From Jaltomata sinuosa (Eukaryota; Streptophyta; Magnoliopsida; Solanales; Solanaceae): 64,000 nt of DNA. This document shows positions 1 through 12,242 of this stretch, one piece after another (the first letter of the stretch is position 1; every line of letters starts with the position of its first letter). Under the pieces are notes generated by a model, which saw only the letters and a list, made by a program, of their open reading frames with translations, had not been told where the DNA came from and ran no database searches. The position numbers were made by a program, and so were the translations under genes. Location of the stretch: positions 491,001 to 555,000 of the forward strand of contig QJPP01000048.1 in assembly GCA_003996215.1 (NCBI GenBank). Direction: 5' to 3'.

Positions 1-3000
1 GCGGAGAGAAAGAAAGAGCAAAAAGCTTGTGTGATGTCAGATTGAGATGTACCTTGTAGACAGAGCCAAAACCACCTTCCCCGATTTTATTTGCTGCATC
101 AAAATTGTCTGTGGCAGCTTTGATTTGTCTGATGGTAAATACACCAGTCAGTAGATCTAGTCCTCTTAATTCTGTACATTTATAGAAAAAGTAAAACAGT
201 AAAAAAGGGTAATGTTTCCTGTTTTAAAGTTCCATCATTTTCATTTTGATAACAACTTTTGAAATAGGCTGCTTGGGTGTAGCATCACCTTCCTCTTTTG
301 ATATCTGTTTTCTGCTTCTCCTCCAAGCAGCAAACAGTATTGTGAAAATGAGAATTAATGAGGACGCTACTGCTCCAGCGATGATGAGAACCATCTTTTT
401 GTGATTAACAGAGGACTTGAGATCTATGATATAGGAAAAAGAGCAAAAGTTAAAATCCACTTGCATTTGTTTGTATGCTTTTAATCTTAAAGTGATTGGA
501 GGAAAAAGATGAAGTCTTTTCTCTAGGATCTCTGAGAATAACTACTAACATTTGGAAACAATATTATAATTTCATTATGTACGTGTAAGTTCACCAATAT
601 TACGGTGTATCTAAGGGAGTTTGTTTGTGAAAGAGGAATAGTAGTGTTACTAGCTTCAAATGAGATGGCGGAAACTAAAGGGCCATAGCTTCCTCTTCTA
701 GGTACATTTGCTGTTCCTTTCCCCGCATACTGAAAACGCACTTCTAGAAAGCCATCTTCTACAATTGCATTGAACTTCATTGTCGAAGGTTTATCAACTC
801 CTCCAGCATCAGTTCTAACATCAAAATCTTTGAGCTTCATCTCACCCTGCGTCCAGTTCAAATTGTGAGCAAACTGCACCTAAACCTTGACTTAATACTC
901 GGATGAATGTGAGTTGACCTGAATATAGACATCAAACATCCGTTTTCCAAGAGCTTGAAATGATCGGTTATCTCTTATTACTATCTCAGCAAAGTGCAGT
1001 TTCACAATGTAGTTTCCATTTGCTAAGCATCGTCCATAGTAAGTCAGAGATAGAGCTGATAGCCGAGCTGTTGTGTACAGTTCCGAGTCATCTCCCTTAA
1101 TAGAAGATATATTGGTCGCCTTGTAATAGTCCATTGTTATGGGATCAACCCAGAAGTCACCAGTATTGCTGGCTCCCCAACTCTCTTTTAAGTGATAGAA
1201 TTTTGCAGCACCTGCTGAATCTTCATCTGCTTCATAAGTGGTGCCCCCTATTGTCACATTCCCTCCACCACAATTTATGTAGACTGAAGACCAATCTGCA
1301 TATAATTAAAACAAATTATCAAAGTTTTGCCTCTATGAAACAAGACACACAAGAGAACTGACATTGTCAAGTGTTCTCCTTCTCCATTATCAACAAGAAA
1401 TTAATGAAGTACTGTATAACTGAAACTTATCGAAACAACAACTTAGATAGACAAAAAATGAATCATAGCCTTGTAAAAGGATAGACTTACTCTTTGAACA
1501 AGGATTACTTGACAAGCATTTCCCAAGTTCTCTGCATCAAGTTAGAAGGAAGGGTCAGAAGGCATGAATGAGTAGATAATTCTTTAAGAGAATGATTATA
1601 CATCTAGTTTCATGTAACACAAGTTAAAGACTTACGACTTTTTGGTTGTGTTATAGCTTCTGAACAAGTTTCTGATAATAAGAAGAAAATGCTGCTTAGA
1701 AATAACAACAGCTAGTGCCTCAATAAAAGAATGAGCAGGAAGAAGGCATAAGGTTCAAGGATCATACAGGGTTTCCGGACAAGTAGTTGGCTCAGAGCTC
1801 TCATTGAAGTTGTTGTAAGACAGGTCCACGCTGCAAATAAGGTTTGCTGAAAAACTTATATTTGTACGATAAAAGTAATGAGAGGAGATGGAATATTTGT
1901 GCTTTTTAATTGCGGGATGCAAACTTCAGTTATGTTAGAGTGGGTAATAGTCCCACATTGGTTGGGGAATGGACTGGTGGTTCGCTTATATGGACTTAGG
2001 AAATCCTCCCCTCATGAGCTAGCTTTTGGGGTTGAGTTAGGCCCAGGTGCCATATCTTTACAAGTTATAATAGTGGCGGAATTTCCCAAACTTAATAGGC
2101 CTAATGTTTTCAAGTTCTTTATGTTGCTCTTACATAGGGGTATTTACGGTTCAGTTTGAGTCGGCTTTTCCTTAAAAACAAACAAAACCAATTAAGTTAG
2201 TTTTTTAAATATTGGAACCAAACCAAACCAATTAAGTCGATTTTTCATCGGTTTGGTTTGTCGGTTTTTTATTAATATGTGACATACACTGCCAAGCACA
2301 TATTCGAGTGATTATATTCCAGCAATAACTACCAAGCCAATTACTCTTTAAGGAAAGAAGAAATTATAGTGTGTAATTAAGTTATATTTAGAAGAATATG
2401 CTCTCTTTCCTACATGCACTTTGCTCTATTGTTATGTTTTTTTCCCGCTCTTTTAGTTGATGCCAAAGGGGGAGAACAGGATATAGTCAATAAACACTAT
2501 ACAATTCAGGGGGAGCAGTTGACTGTTGTGCATAATCGATAACAGGTTGACTCGTCCAACAGTTCAGGGTGAGAAGTTGACTCTTATGTTACTACTCAGA
2601 ATGAGCAGCCAACTCATGCATGCTTCACTGATATTAAAAAGGGAAGTAAACCAATTGTAGTTTTGTCATCATATAATTTATTGTATGTGCAGGTACAAAA
2701 AGAAAAAGGAAGTAAAATGTCGCTTCATAAAAGATGGAGAACTAAGTTGAACAAAGACTGGGTGACCTAACCAAATCTGGAGCGAAAACGGATTCTAAGC
2801 GCAGCTTTTTAGGAAGGAAATACTCTAGTACTCCCAGAATCGAACACAATATCTGAGAAGAAAGGAAAATATATTCATGACCAAGCACTGAGGAAGTTCT
2901 CGCATCAAACCAATGGAAAACAAGGAAGAATCAAGCCAAAGAAGATCTGATTTCTTTAAATCACAAATTAGATAAAAGAAAAGGAAATCAATCAAGGTTG

Positions 3001-6000
3001 CCTCAAGGAAGAAGCAAAGGAAAGAGGATTAAGTACCATCAAGACTGTACAAGAAAACATTCAAAGAGGACTAGGATTCACAATGAATCCAAATCAGTAT
3101 AAAATATCCCATGTCATTTTACATTTCTGCATTATATTTCCTGCAATTTTATTAAGTGTTCGTTACTGTTATGATCAACAGTCGATTACATCTTACTGTC
3201 AGTCGACTAAAATGACCAAAAGATTACAATCCCCCCACCCCCACTCTTGCACCTTCAAGTGCAACATAGCTATGACAGAATCAACATGTCAGTGTTGCAC
3301 AAAAAGAAAATCTGTAAGGGATACTATGTGTATGCAGCATTGGCATTTACGGCTATAGCTTATGTGCTTATGGAATCTTAAGTTCTTGAGATATAATTGA
3401 ATCTGGTATTCTTATAGCATGAGTAGATTAATATGCAAAACAATGCTAATCAAAAGTAATGAACTTACTATTTGGAATTTCGACCTTTGATCGAATTATG
3501 AATTGGCCCAGTAAGTCTATTGCTTGTCAGGTACCTTGCAAAAGAAAATATTTAGTTCCATGGCAGATAGCAATTTTGAACAACAAAATTCGGATAAATG
3601 AATCAAGCTCAAATAATGTATACAATGCCAGCTGCTAAAAGTTTCTTTGGCAATAAACGTATTTGAATAAGCGTAGGTGTACCCATAGCTGAAAAACTGA
3701 GTAACCACAACCTCATTCAGACTTATGAAAAGGTTGCAACACTGTTCATGTTGAAAAAGTCCCACATCGGTGGTTGATGAGATGGGTGGTCTCCTTATAA
3801 GGTTTGGGCAATCCTCCTCCCTTTGAGCTAGCTTTTGGGGTATGAGTTAGGCCCAAAGCTTAATTTTACATGGTATAGGTCCTCTTTTGTGTCTTTGTAT
3901 GTTCTCTTTGATCCTGTATTTTTTCTTTTCTACACAACTTCTCCAAGCTAAAAGAAGATTCATGAATTTGACAAGTTGCATCCCTATATTCTCTCACTTA
4001 CAAGAGCTCCAGATTATCTAGGCTCTCCAGATTCGAGATCTGTCCTTCAAGGCTGTTGAAGCTTAGATCTCTGCATCAAAGGAAAACCACAGTCAAGCCA
4101 GAAGCAATACTTTATACCAACTTGAGACCCTGTGAGCTTAAATACAAATGATCACATATTCTTCTGAATTCTTCCTCATATACGGACACCAATTCATTTA
4201 GGAGTACAACGTTTTCTGCATAAGCATACCAGTGAATGATTAGTGGAAATTCCAAAATGTGGATTTAGGGAGTGTTTGGTATGGACCAATTTTTCCATGT
4301 TTGGTTGGTCAAAATTTTCAGAAAACATTTTTTCTAGGAAAACAAGTGTATTAAAAATAAGGAAATTAAAATGACTTCCCTAGTTGGAAAAACAAGTTCC
4401 ATATGTGACATTTCCACATTGATTGTCTCCTCCCCCGACCCGGCAACGCAAACTTTTTTCTTAAGTTCTTTCTTTTCCCTTTTCCTCTTGGAGAGAAGTT
4501 CTCTTGTATATGGTCTTGATAAAAGAACTACCAGAGATAACATTTACTTGAGACTCACTTTCAATGGACTCACCTCCTGTCTCCTGGCCTAAAGCGTAAA
4601 CAAAATTTGTAAAAGCGAAACAATAAAAGAGAGATGCTTTCATAGATGGCATGCATGGTTTCTGTTAAATACAGAAGCATTGGAATGGAGAAAGAAAATG
4701 ATATCAAAAATAAAGAAAAGAAAATCAGAGTGAAGGTAGGCGGCAAACTTACAGAATTTTCAATTGAGACATATTAGCTATGTAAGAAGGAATCTTCCCA
4801 GATATATTGCAGTTCCTCAACATCCTGCAATCACAAATTAGCTTATGAATTTTTTCTTTAATAAATTAGGAAACTAATGGAACGACTAAATGCCTAAACG
4901 CAAATTTCAAGAGAATTACTTACATTCTAGTTAGGCCTGTCATGTTCTCAAGCGGTGGAAATTCTGAAGCACTTCCAGTCAAGTCGCTGATTCTTCTGCA
5001 AAAACACCTTATTAAGATTAAACTCCAACCAAATAAAAGGGAACATCATAATAAGAAACTAAGGAAAATATGCGACACAGAAAACAACTCACAATTCGTT
5101 CATTTGAGTCACGAGAGAAATGCTTGGAGATACAGGTCCTTCAAAACCAGCAGCTTGAATCTCTCTGTTAACCAAGCATAAAGTCTGATGCATCTTAAAT
5201 TTATCTAGAAATTACAAACTTTTAAGCTCTAAATGATGTGAATATACTTACAATCGCTGAAGGTTTTTCAAACTCTCAAAGCTAGCAAGTTTTCCAGTGA
5301 AGTTGTTACCACTTAACCGACTGCAATTGTGCCAAAAATGATTTAAAAAATAAAAAGAACTCAGGCAAACAGGAAATGCAGTAAGACATAGAGGAGATTA
5401 CATCAAAAGTATATTCTGAGGTACTCACAGTCGTATCAATTTTTTGAGTTTATTTTCCACTGGCAACTTACCAATGAGATTATTGAAACTAAGAGTGCTG
5501 CACAAAGAAAAAGGCCCTGACTTGTCAAACTATTGTAAAAATACAAATTTCATCTAAAGGAGGATAGTTTGGAAGGCCTTACAGATTCTGCAGATTGACC
5601 ATGTTTCCGAGTTCTTTTGGAACAGTTCCATTAAACAAGTTATTTTCCAAACTCCTATAAGTTTTGATGTCCAGCTCAATAAATGTTAGTAAAACAAAGG
5701 CTACTTATCCTTGTGAGTGTTGTGAAAGCCAAGAGAACATACATAGAAAGTAGTGTAGTCATATTTCCCAAGTATTTAGGAATTGGCCCAGAGAGTTGAT
5801 TCACCATAACAGACCTGTAAACCATCAATTATTGGATATATTAAATTATTAAAGGGACCATTTTATGTAATGCCTAAAGTATTAAGTGCAAATCAGGTGC
5901 AGCTCACATAAATTCCAGTTTGATAGATGCCCATTCGGGGGGAATAGTACCACTCAAATAGTTGCGAGAGAGATCACTGCAGCACATATGTTGACAGTTG

Positions 6001-7337
6001 ACAATATGTTTCTCAGGCAAAGGATAATCATAATCATAATTGATAAAAATAAGAAAAACTCCTACAAGTCATGAAAACATATATTCTAGTCAGTTAACAG
6101 TACATTGTCTTGAGATAAGGTAACTTCACCAGAGAGGGAGGGAGAACACCTGGGAGGTCTTGTCCTTTGAGTAATCTGTTAAGATTGTAAGAATATCCAT
6201 CAAAACTATAGAAAAAGATATTAGAGAAGAGCTTCCAAAAACTATAAATAGAAAAAAGGATATTAGAGAAGAGCTATCACAACTATACATAATAAAGGCA
6301 TAATACATAAACAGACACTCAAACTTGGCCTTAGCTAGCAAGTAAGCGCTCCAACTTTGATAGTGCACATCTAGACACCTCAACTTGATCTCAATTGACA
6401 ACTAAACACTCCAACTCGTCCCACTGTGTCTCGTGGACACCGATGCTGATGTGGCAAATAAATTTTGGAGGTGTCTAGATGATCATTTTGTGAGTTGGAG
6501 TGTTCATCTAACACACGAGTTGAGGTGTCTAGATATGCATTCTCAAAGTTGAAGTGTTCATTTGCTAGTTGAGGCCAATTTTGAGCGTTTGTTCATGTAT
6601 AACACTGAAAAAAAAAAGAAATTAGAGAAAAGCCTGTTTACTTTCCATTATCCAAATCTGAAGCAATGATTATTTTTTAGTTCAAGAAGTTCATTTTCCC
6701 TTGTAATCATACTGGTCCCAGAAAAATTGACTTACTCTAACATACTGATTTAACCATAAAGATAATATTATGCAAAAATATACCCATGCTAAAGAAATTG
6801 GAGGCAACCATATAAAAGAGGCAAAAGAAGAAGGCTTACATGATTTGTACATGACAGAAACCATCAGGAGTAGAGCAATTGCATGTTACATTGTTGATAT
6901 ACTGCGACCTATCGTCAATTGTTGGTGTAGTCCAATTAGTGTTGCCATCACAAGGATTCAGATTAAAATCCCAGTCATTTTTCCCCAACTGCTCCGCTAT
7001 TTCTTTCAGAGCATTCTCTGCAAATATCATAAAAATTGCATACAGTTTTTCATCAGAAGCTCCAAAATGAAACCATGAAATCTTCATCTGGGTAATAAAC
7101 AACAACTCATAATCATCGAGTTTTTTCCACAAAGATTCGAACTTTAGTTTAATGCTGAGATTAATGAGAGATAAAGAGAGAGACATTACTTTGTTGTTGA
7201 GGAAGAAGGCGAGCGTTTGTTTGTGCTTCAATAATATTGGTTTCGGAAATTAGGAGTACTAATAAGGTGAAGGTGATTAGCTGATCAAAAGAAGAAATAC
7301 TGAAACTTGGTGACGACGATGACATCTTCTCTACCAT
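1..7337 (-). CDS. LRR-malectin receptor-like kinase, gene 1 (3' end cut by window edge)
   Basis: Membrane receptor kinase of LRR-RLK subfamily VIII-2, subtype A. Twenty of the expected 24 exons are visible: 7190-7337, 6840-7017, 6104-6175, 5908-5976, 5743-5814, 5583-5654, 5429-5497, 5252-5320, 5093-5164, 4924-4995, 4753-4824, 4002-4070, 3469-3534, 1768-1830, 1636-1671, 1491-1531, 919-1295, 651-846, 289-423, 53-171. All have GT-AG borders and join in frame (689 residues). Exon 1 gives a hydrophobic signal peptide after MVEKM; the alternative starts are the second Met of that motif, or in-frame ATGs up to 7406 that lie beside the TATA-like site. Exons 3-13 are LRRs, exons 17-18 the malectin-like domain (INCGG, YEADEDSAGAAKF, RSFQALGKR), exon 19 the membrane helix, and exon 20 ends in the glycine loop (GEGGFGSVYK). 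The catalytic kinase exons lie off the window. Exon 7 is one codon shorter than in gene 3. Introns 2 and 13 carry mobile elements. I see no break in the visible part. Confidence 0.93.
1933..2062 (+). mobile_element. Short LTR-like (TRIM/solo-LTR type) insertion in intron 13 of gene 1
   Basis: A 130-bp segment opening TGTTAGAG and ending TTTACA, flanked by a perfect 5-bp duplication AGTTA (1928-1932 and 2063-2067). TG...CA ends with a 5-bp duplication are the mark of an LTR. The paralogous intron of gene 3 near 31850-31865 has the uninterrupted flank, i.e. the empty site. Internal motifs (tcccaca, gagctagcttttgggg, gagttaggccca) recur in the related copy at 3749-3870. Strand is nominal. Confidence 0.7.
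2396..3270. other. Gene 1-specific block inside intron 13, possible LTR-retrotransposon remnant
   Basis: Intron 13 of gene 1 aligns by eye with intron 13 of gene 3 on both sides (2321-2395 with 32774-32840; 3275-3350 with about 33530-33610). The ~875 bp between are unrelated to gene 3. They contain a polypurine run (aaagggggagaac near 2466) and repeated tcaggg(g/t)gag motifs, reminiscent of a Copia-type element. There is no open reading frame. The identity is weakly supported. Confidence 0.3.
3749..3870 (+). mobile_element. Second, diverged copy of the short LTR-like element
   Basis: Starts TGTTGAAAAAGTCCCACA, contains gagctagcttttgggg and gagttaggccca, and ends near TTTTACA, matching the element at 1933-2062. 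I see no convincing target duplication, so borders are approximate. It lies in intron 12 of gene 1; the matching region of gene 3 (about 33900-34010) lacks it. Confidence 0.55.
6297..6605. mobile_element. Foldback-type MITE in intron 2 of gene 1
   Basis: The left end (ggcataatacataaacagac) and right end (gtttgttcatgtataacac) are imperfect inverted copies, and the similarity continues inward through ctcaaacttggcct and caactttga for more than 80 bp. There is no coding capacity. Half-copies occur at about 7527-7581 and 24121-24213. No clear target duplication is visible. Confidence 0.6.
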
Positions 7338-7410
7338 GCAAACAAGTTGAGGAAAAAAATGGGTGAATAAAAGCTCTGATACATACATTTCGACAAACAA
7401 GGACATTATT

Positions 7411-7420
7411 GTATATATTA
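7411..7420 (-). promoter_or_regulatory. TATA-like box of gene 1
   Basis: On the minus strand this reads TAATATATAC, about 75-85 bp upstream of the MVEKM start codon at 7337. Genes 2, 3 and 4 have TATA-like sites at comparable distances. The transcription start is not visible. Confidence 0.4.
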
Positions 7421-7526
7421 ATGGCAATCTAGCTATTCTGCCTCACATTATTAACACTATAATTATGATGTTTGACAATGATTTTGGAAACACTCAACTT
7501 CTTCTCCACCGACAACTATGTATATA

Positions 7527-7581
7527 TACTCAAAATTGAAATGTTTATTTGTAAGTTGAGGCCAAGTTTATGTGTTATATC
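7527..7581. mobile_element. Half-copy of the 6297-6605 MITE
   Basis: Contains the right-arm sequence (ttgaaatgtttatttg, gttgaggccaagttt, tgtgttat) of the MITE in intron 2 of gene 1. It sits about 190-245 bp upstream of the gene 1 start codon. No left arm is seen. Confidence 0.45.
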
Positions 7582-10500
7582 ATGATTTTTCTACTTAACA
7601 GGAGCAGTTGGATGACCCAATCAAGATTTGTGGATGTTGTTGTTAACTAGGAATGACCCAATCATTCTCATACTCCAATAAAATCAAATTCCCATTTGTG
7701 GATCTTTCTTCTTCTTCTTTTTTTTTTCTTTCTGAATAACACTCCCTTGCTATATTTTTGGAATTATGAAGAAAAAAAGATCAAGAAAAAAGAGTGATAG
7801 TTTGCACGAGTGATTAGGTTATATCATATTTTTGCCTAGACGATGGATCATATTACTTTATTTTGTTTCTTATGAGTAATTTGCAGAATAAAGAAAGCAG
7901 AATAGTCTCACTACAATATTTTTACGTGAAATACACTCATGCCAAATTTAAGAATTTTCGAATAATGGATAGATTAGAAACACAAAAAGGATAAAATAAT
8001 TGAAATTATTAACTAACATCTTCTTTGTATGATTGTGTTGCTATTTACACTATTAGCGAATTTTAACCTATGACATGTTAGTTAGTATCATTTATCATAA
8101 GGTTTTTTTAAAAAAAATATTTAATAAGTGATTTAATTATCTAAATACTTTTTAAATGCGTTAAGAGCATATATAAAATTTACTCTTAGCTTCAACCTAT
8201 CCTACTTTCCTCTCGAAAGTGGAGTCAGATAAAATTTTCATTAAAGATTATAAATCAAATTAAATTTTGGTAATACATGTATGAAGAATTTGACATATAG
8301 TTTTCTGGAAATATATTAACAACTTGCTTTTAAAAAGACGGGGGTTATAATTTGACGCAATTGATCATATATTATTAAAAGTGGGAAGCTCCAAACATCA
8401 AAGTTGGATTACCATTTTACCCCTACACTAAATTAAAATATTATAAAATATCTAATTAATTAAACATTAAATAATAAAATTTCTTTAATATTTTTGAATT
8501 GGTATACATGTGATTAAATTAAATAGAAAAAAAATACAAACTAATAATAACCCCTTTGAATAGATACATGCACTGTTTTCATCTTCCAAAATTAATGCTC
8601 ATTTTTTCCCTTTTTGTCTTTAATTTGTTTTAATACTTGACCTTTCAAATTTTTAAGTGAATCTTCATATTCCAAACCTATAATTCTTACCCTATAAATT
8701 TAACTCTTTCAATGCTATTTCCATAGAAAGATTTCTCTTGTTTGTGGAAGACTAGAGGAGCTCTCTAATCCGGTGAAGAAAGTATCAAGATGAGAGGATT
8801 TGTGTAAAAAATTGTAAGGTCGGTTAATGTGATTATAGGAATAGACAACAGTTCAGTTACTGGAAAATCGGAGCTTGACGTCTTAGTTTTCTACTTATTT
8901 GTAGAGATTAGAATTATGATAAGACCTCTCTAATTATATAGTTCAAAGTTACTTTCGTTAGCTTGCTTTCCGGGCTTTTCAATTTCTTTTTTATGCTCAA
9001 ATGTTGAGTGTTTATTACATTAGGTTTGTTTCAATTTCCATTATCAAGAGACAAAGCAAGAAAAATAGTTGTCTTACAATTTTTCTACTTTCGTTGCTAG
9101 CTTTATGCTAGGATTGCTCCTAGGATTTTTTTTGGGTCTTAGTATTTGTAATTCCACCGTTTAAGAATGAATTTTATTGAAGGTTTTTTTTTTTCCTATG
9201 TCAAATGAAACAAATAGAATCAAATTAATGATGTATGAGGCATTCAATTAACTTTTCTTGGTAATTATTGTTTGGCAATTTAGGGATAATAAACCTATGT
9301 CTTGTTTGCTCTTCTGATGCTAAAAATTTGGATAGAAGAGTTACTTTTCTTAGTGGATCACCTTGATATTGATTAGTTTTGATGTGCGTTAAGTAGTATG
9401 AGTGTCTTTTGCATTTATGCTTGTATCATCTTCTGTTTCATGTATTGTGGTGAATGTTTTTACTTACAATATTATAAGGCTGGTTAGTAACTCCACAGTG
9501 CAAGGCATGGTCAAGCTATGATGAATCATCTACTTTACTTTCTTATCAAGAAAACAAAAAATGATGAATCCTCTTAGCAAATACAGATAATAGCTAACCC
9601 AAGATGAAGCTAGCCCATTTAACTTGTGACTGAGATGACGGTTGATGTTGATTGAGTGATTGATTTGGTTGATGTCAGCCCTTCTCTTGCTTTTTTTCTT
9701 CTTTCATTGATTAGTTGACATGTTCTACTCCTCTTCAAGGACAAACCAAAAACCATTGCAAGTCAAACATCTTAATATAATTCAACACCAACAAACTTGG
9801 CTAAGAAAGAAACTTCCACGGACACACACTTGAGAACTAAAACAACCGATCGAACCACATTTGATTTTTCAAATCCTTTCTACGAAATTAAGAAATAAGA
9901 ATCTCAAAGATTCTGGGGAATAGTCTGTATTCTTATTTTCAATTATTAAAAATACCACTTTCTGCACCTTAATTTTTTAATGTTTGTAAAAAATTATTTT
10001 TACATGTGTTTGTGGATAAAATCTACTATTTTTGGACACATTTTATTAAAGTTATAATGAGATCCAAAGCCCAAAGATAAGAAATGGTATACCAAAATGC
10101 TTAAGAAGTTACAAGAGTCTTTTAATCTATAACCAAATATTACTCCTATTATATTTTGGGTGAAATCATTTACGTTACTAACTTTGTTTTAAAAATTAAA
10201 CACCCTCCTCAACTTTGAACAATATTTATTCTCCCCCTTTATCTTAATTGACTTTTCAAAATGCCTATTTTCAAATATAAAATATTTTTTAACAAACTTT
10301 TAATTGTAAAAAAAAAATACTGCAGTACGCTTTCCTTAAAGATCTCATGCATTGCTTTTGATTGTCTAATACTTATTACTCTTGCCAAAGTCATTCTGCC
10401 TCGTGATCGCACACACTCACTAGGAGGAGAAGTTGGTGTGCCACAGTAACAGTGAAACAAAGTAAGTTAAAACATTTTTCGCTTTTAAATTTTTATTTTA

Positions 10501-10584
10501 CAATTCAAATATATTATTTTATAATCTATCATATTTATATAGGTTTCTCGGTAACAGGGATATCTGCGAGAACTCTTATCCATA
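7582..10584. other. Intergenic DNA between genes 1 and 2, with an orphan Helitron-like 5' end
   Basis: AT-rich DNA without credible genes. At 8365 a TC preceded by A begins a stretch (tattattaaaagtgggaagc) very like the 5' end of the Helitron at 10585. No matching hairpin plus CTAG end is seen before 10584, so this is either a 5' fragment or the outer start of an element sharing the 3' end at 11481. The rest (8700-10560) shows nothing I recognise. Confidence 0.4.
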
Positions 10585-11481
10585 TCTTATATTAAAAGTG
10601 GAAAGCTTCAAAGTGCAAAATTGAATTATCATTTTACACATATACTAACTCAAAATGTTATAAAAATATCTAATTAATTAATTTAATATTTATTTGAACA
10701 ACTTAATTTCAGTTTAAATGAAATTGGCTATTAAATTGGGAGCATTTTAAATAGTAAATTAGGCTTACGCATCAATTTTAAGGAATTAAATCATAATCTG
10801 AATCATTTACCTTCTTAAGCTAAAGAGTCTTGTGCATTTGATAAATATTTAATTTTTGTCTCATTATGATCCATTAAGAAATTAAGTCATTGGTTATAAA
10901 ATTAAACTGCAAATTAAATACATGACAAATAAGACTAATCAAAATATCATTACTTTTCTCTTAAATGAATAATTTTAACTACACTTAATTGGAAAGAGTC
11001 TTTCATCTTCTTATTGAACTTTTAATTTACAAGCTCACCTTTTCACATCTCATATTTACTTCTTTTAACTCTTGAATTCATGATAATCATTCATGACACC
11101 TATTTATACTACGAACTATTTTTCTATATTTTGAATTAAAATTATTCCTTTTGTTGATTTACATTAAATTGTAATAGCATATTTTTTTTGTGTGACACTA
11201 TTGGGGAATTCGTATATGTAAATTTGGAAATGAAGACAATTTTAATTTTTCAAGTTTACATGACATCGACTTATCTACACATTAATAATGATCAACCCAT
11301 CAAATAACCTACCGGCAATAACTCATGCAACACTTAGACAATTCTGCAAAATCAACTTGTAATTTTTACAGTTATATTTTCTATTACTCATTATACGAGT
11401 ATATATATATATATATATCGTTCGAATAAATTTACATAAATTAACATGGGATACACGTGCAACGCACATGCCCAGAACTAG
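10585..11481 (+). mobile_element. Non-autonomous Helitron
   Basis: Starts TCTTATATTAAAAGTGG after an A (10584) and ends with CTAG (11478-11481) before a T (11482), the A^T insertion typical of Helitrons. About 15 bp before the end lies a short hairpin (gtgc-aac-gcac, near 11457-11467). There are no terminal inverted repeats, no target duplication and no Rep/helicase coding. Length is 897 bp. An (AT)n run lies inside at about 11399-11419. Confidence 0.72.
11399..11419. repeat. (AT)n microsatellite
   Basis: About ten uninterrupted AT dinucleotides, inside the 3' part of the Helitron. Confidence 0.8.
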
Positions 11482-12225
11482 TTATAGAAAAGTGAGTACT
11501 CAAAAGTTATCTGTTGAGAGGTCAGTAATGTGAATTTGTAAGATCTAATTCAATAATAACTACAACTGTATAATTTAAGACAGGAACCGTACATGCCAGC
11601 TTGTGATCATAAATAAACCGACATCAGTGGAGACTTTGACTTTTCTTAAGTCGACTTGTTTGCAATAAATTTTAAAGTGATAAAAAATTATTGTAATCAC
11701 AAATAAAATATAATGAAACAAAAAATTTATTGATGAATATTTGTGAGTAAAATTTTGTTTATTCCTAAATTATTCTCTTTGAATTTTCTCTTCGATTTGA
11801 GGGTTATTAATAACATATTTCTTGAACGTATAGAATGATATGAACCTCTTTGAGGTATATTTGATGGCTTTGAGTGCATTGACAAGTACTGGATTTGAGT
11901 TAAATTTGTGTAGACTTTTATGCATGAAGGTAATGTATATATGAATAGAAATTAATCGAAAATCAATAAAATTTATTGGTTTGGCTATCAATTTAGCGTG
12001 CTTATAAATCGAAAACTGATAAACTAAATTGATAATATACAAAATCGAGCCAAACTGAGCAATCCGCACCCTTGCCTAAAATAAGTACCATTGCTTTGAA
12101 AGATCTAAAAATATAGTATAATTTGAGAATATTCAACAATCATCATTTGGAACAAGCCATAAGAATAGCTGAAAAAACAATATCCAAGAAAGATAACGTA
12201 TTCCATTTCAAAAAATATTAGGAAT
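11482..12225. other. Intergenic DNA without recognised genes
   Basis: AT-rich sequence between the Helitron and the LINE. The minus-strand frame at 11770-12069 is low-complexity, lacks family similarity that I can recognise, and is not called. Confidence 0.4.
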
Positions 12226-12242
12226 TTATTTATTAAATTAAT

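Noticed and set aside
7338..7427. N-terminal extension of gene 1 from in-frame upstream ATGs
   Set aside because: The extension would precede the conserved MVEKM plus signal peptide and lies at or next to the TATA-like site, so it is probably untranscribed or untranslated leader.
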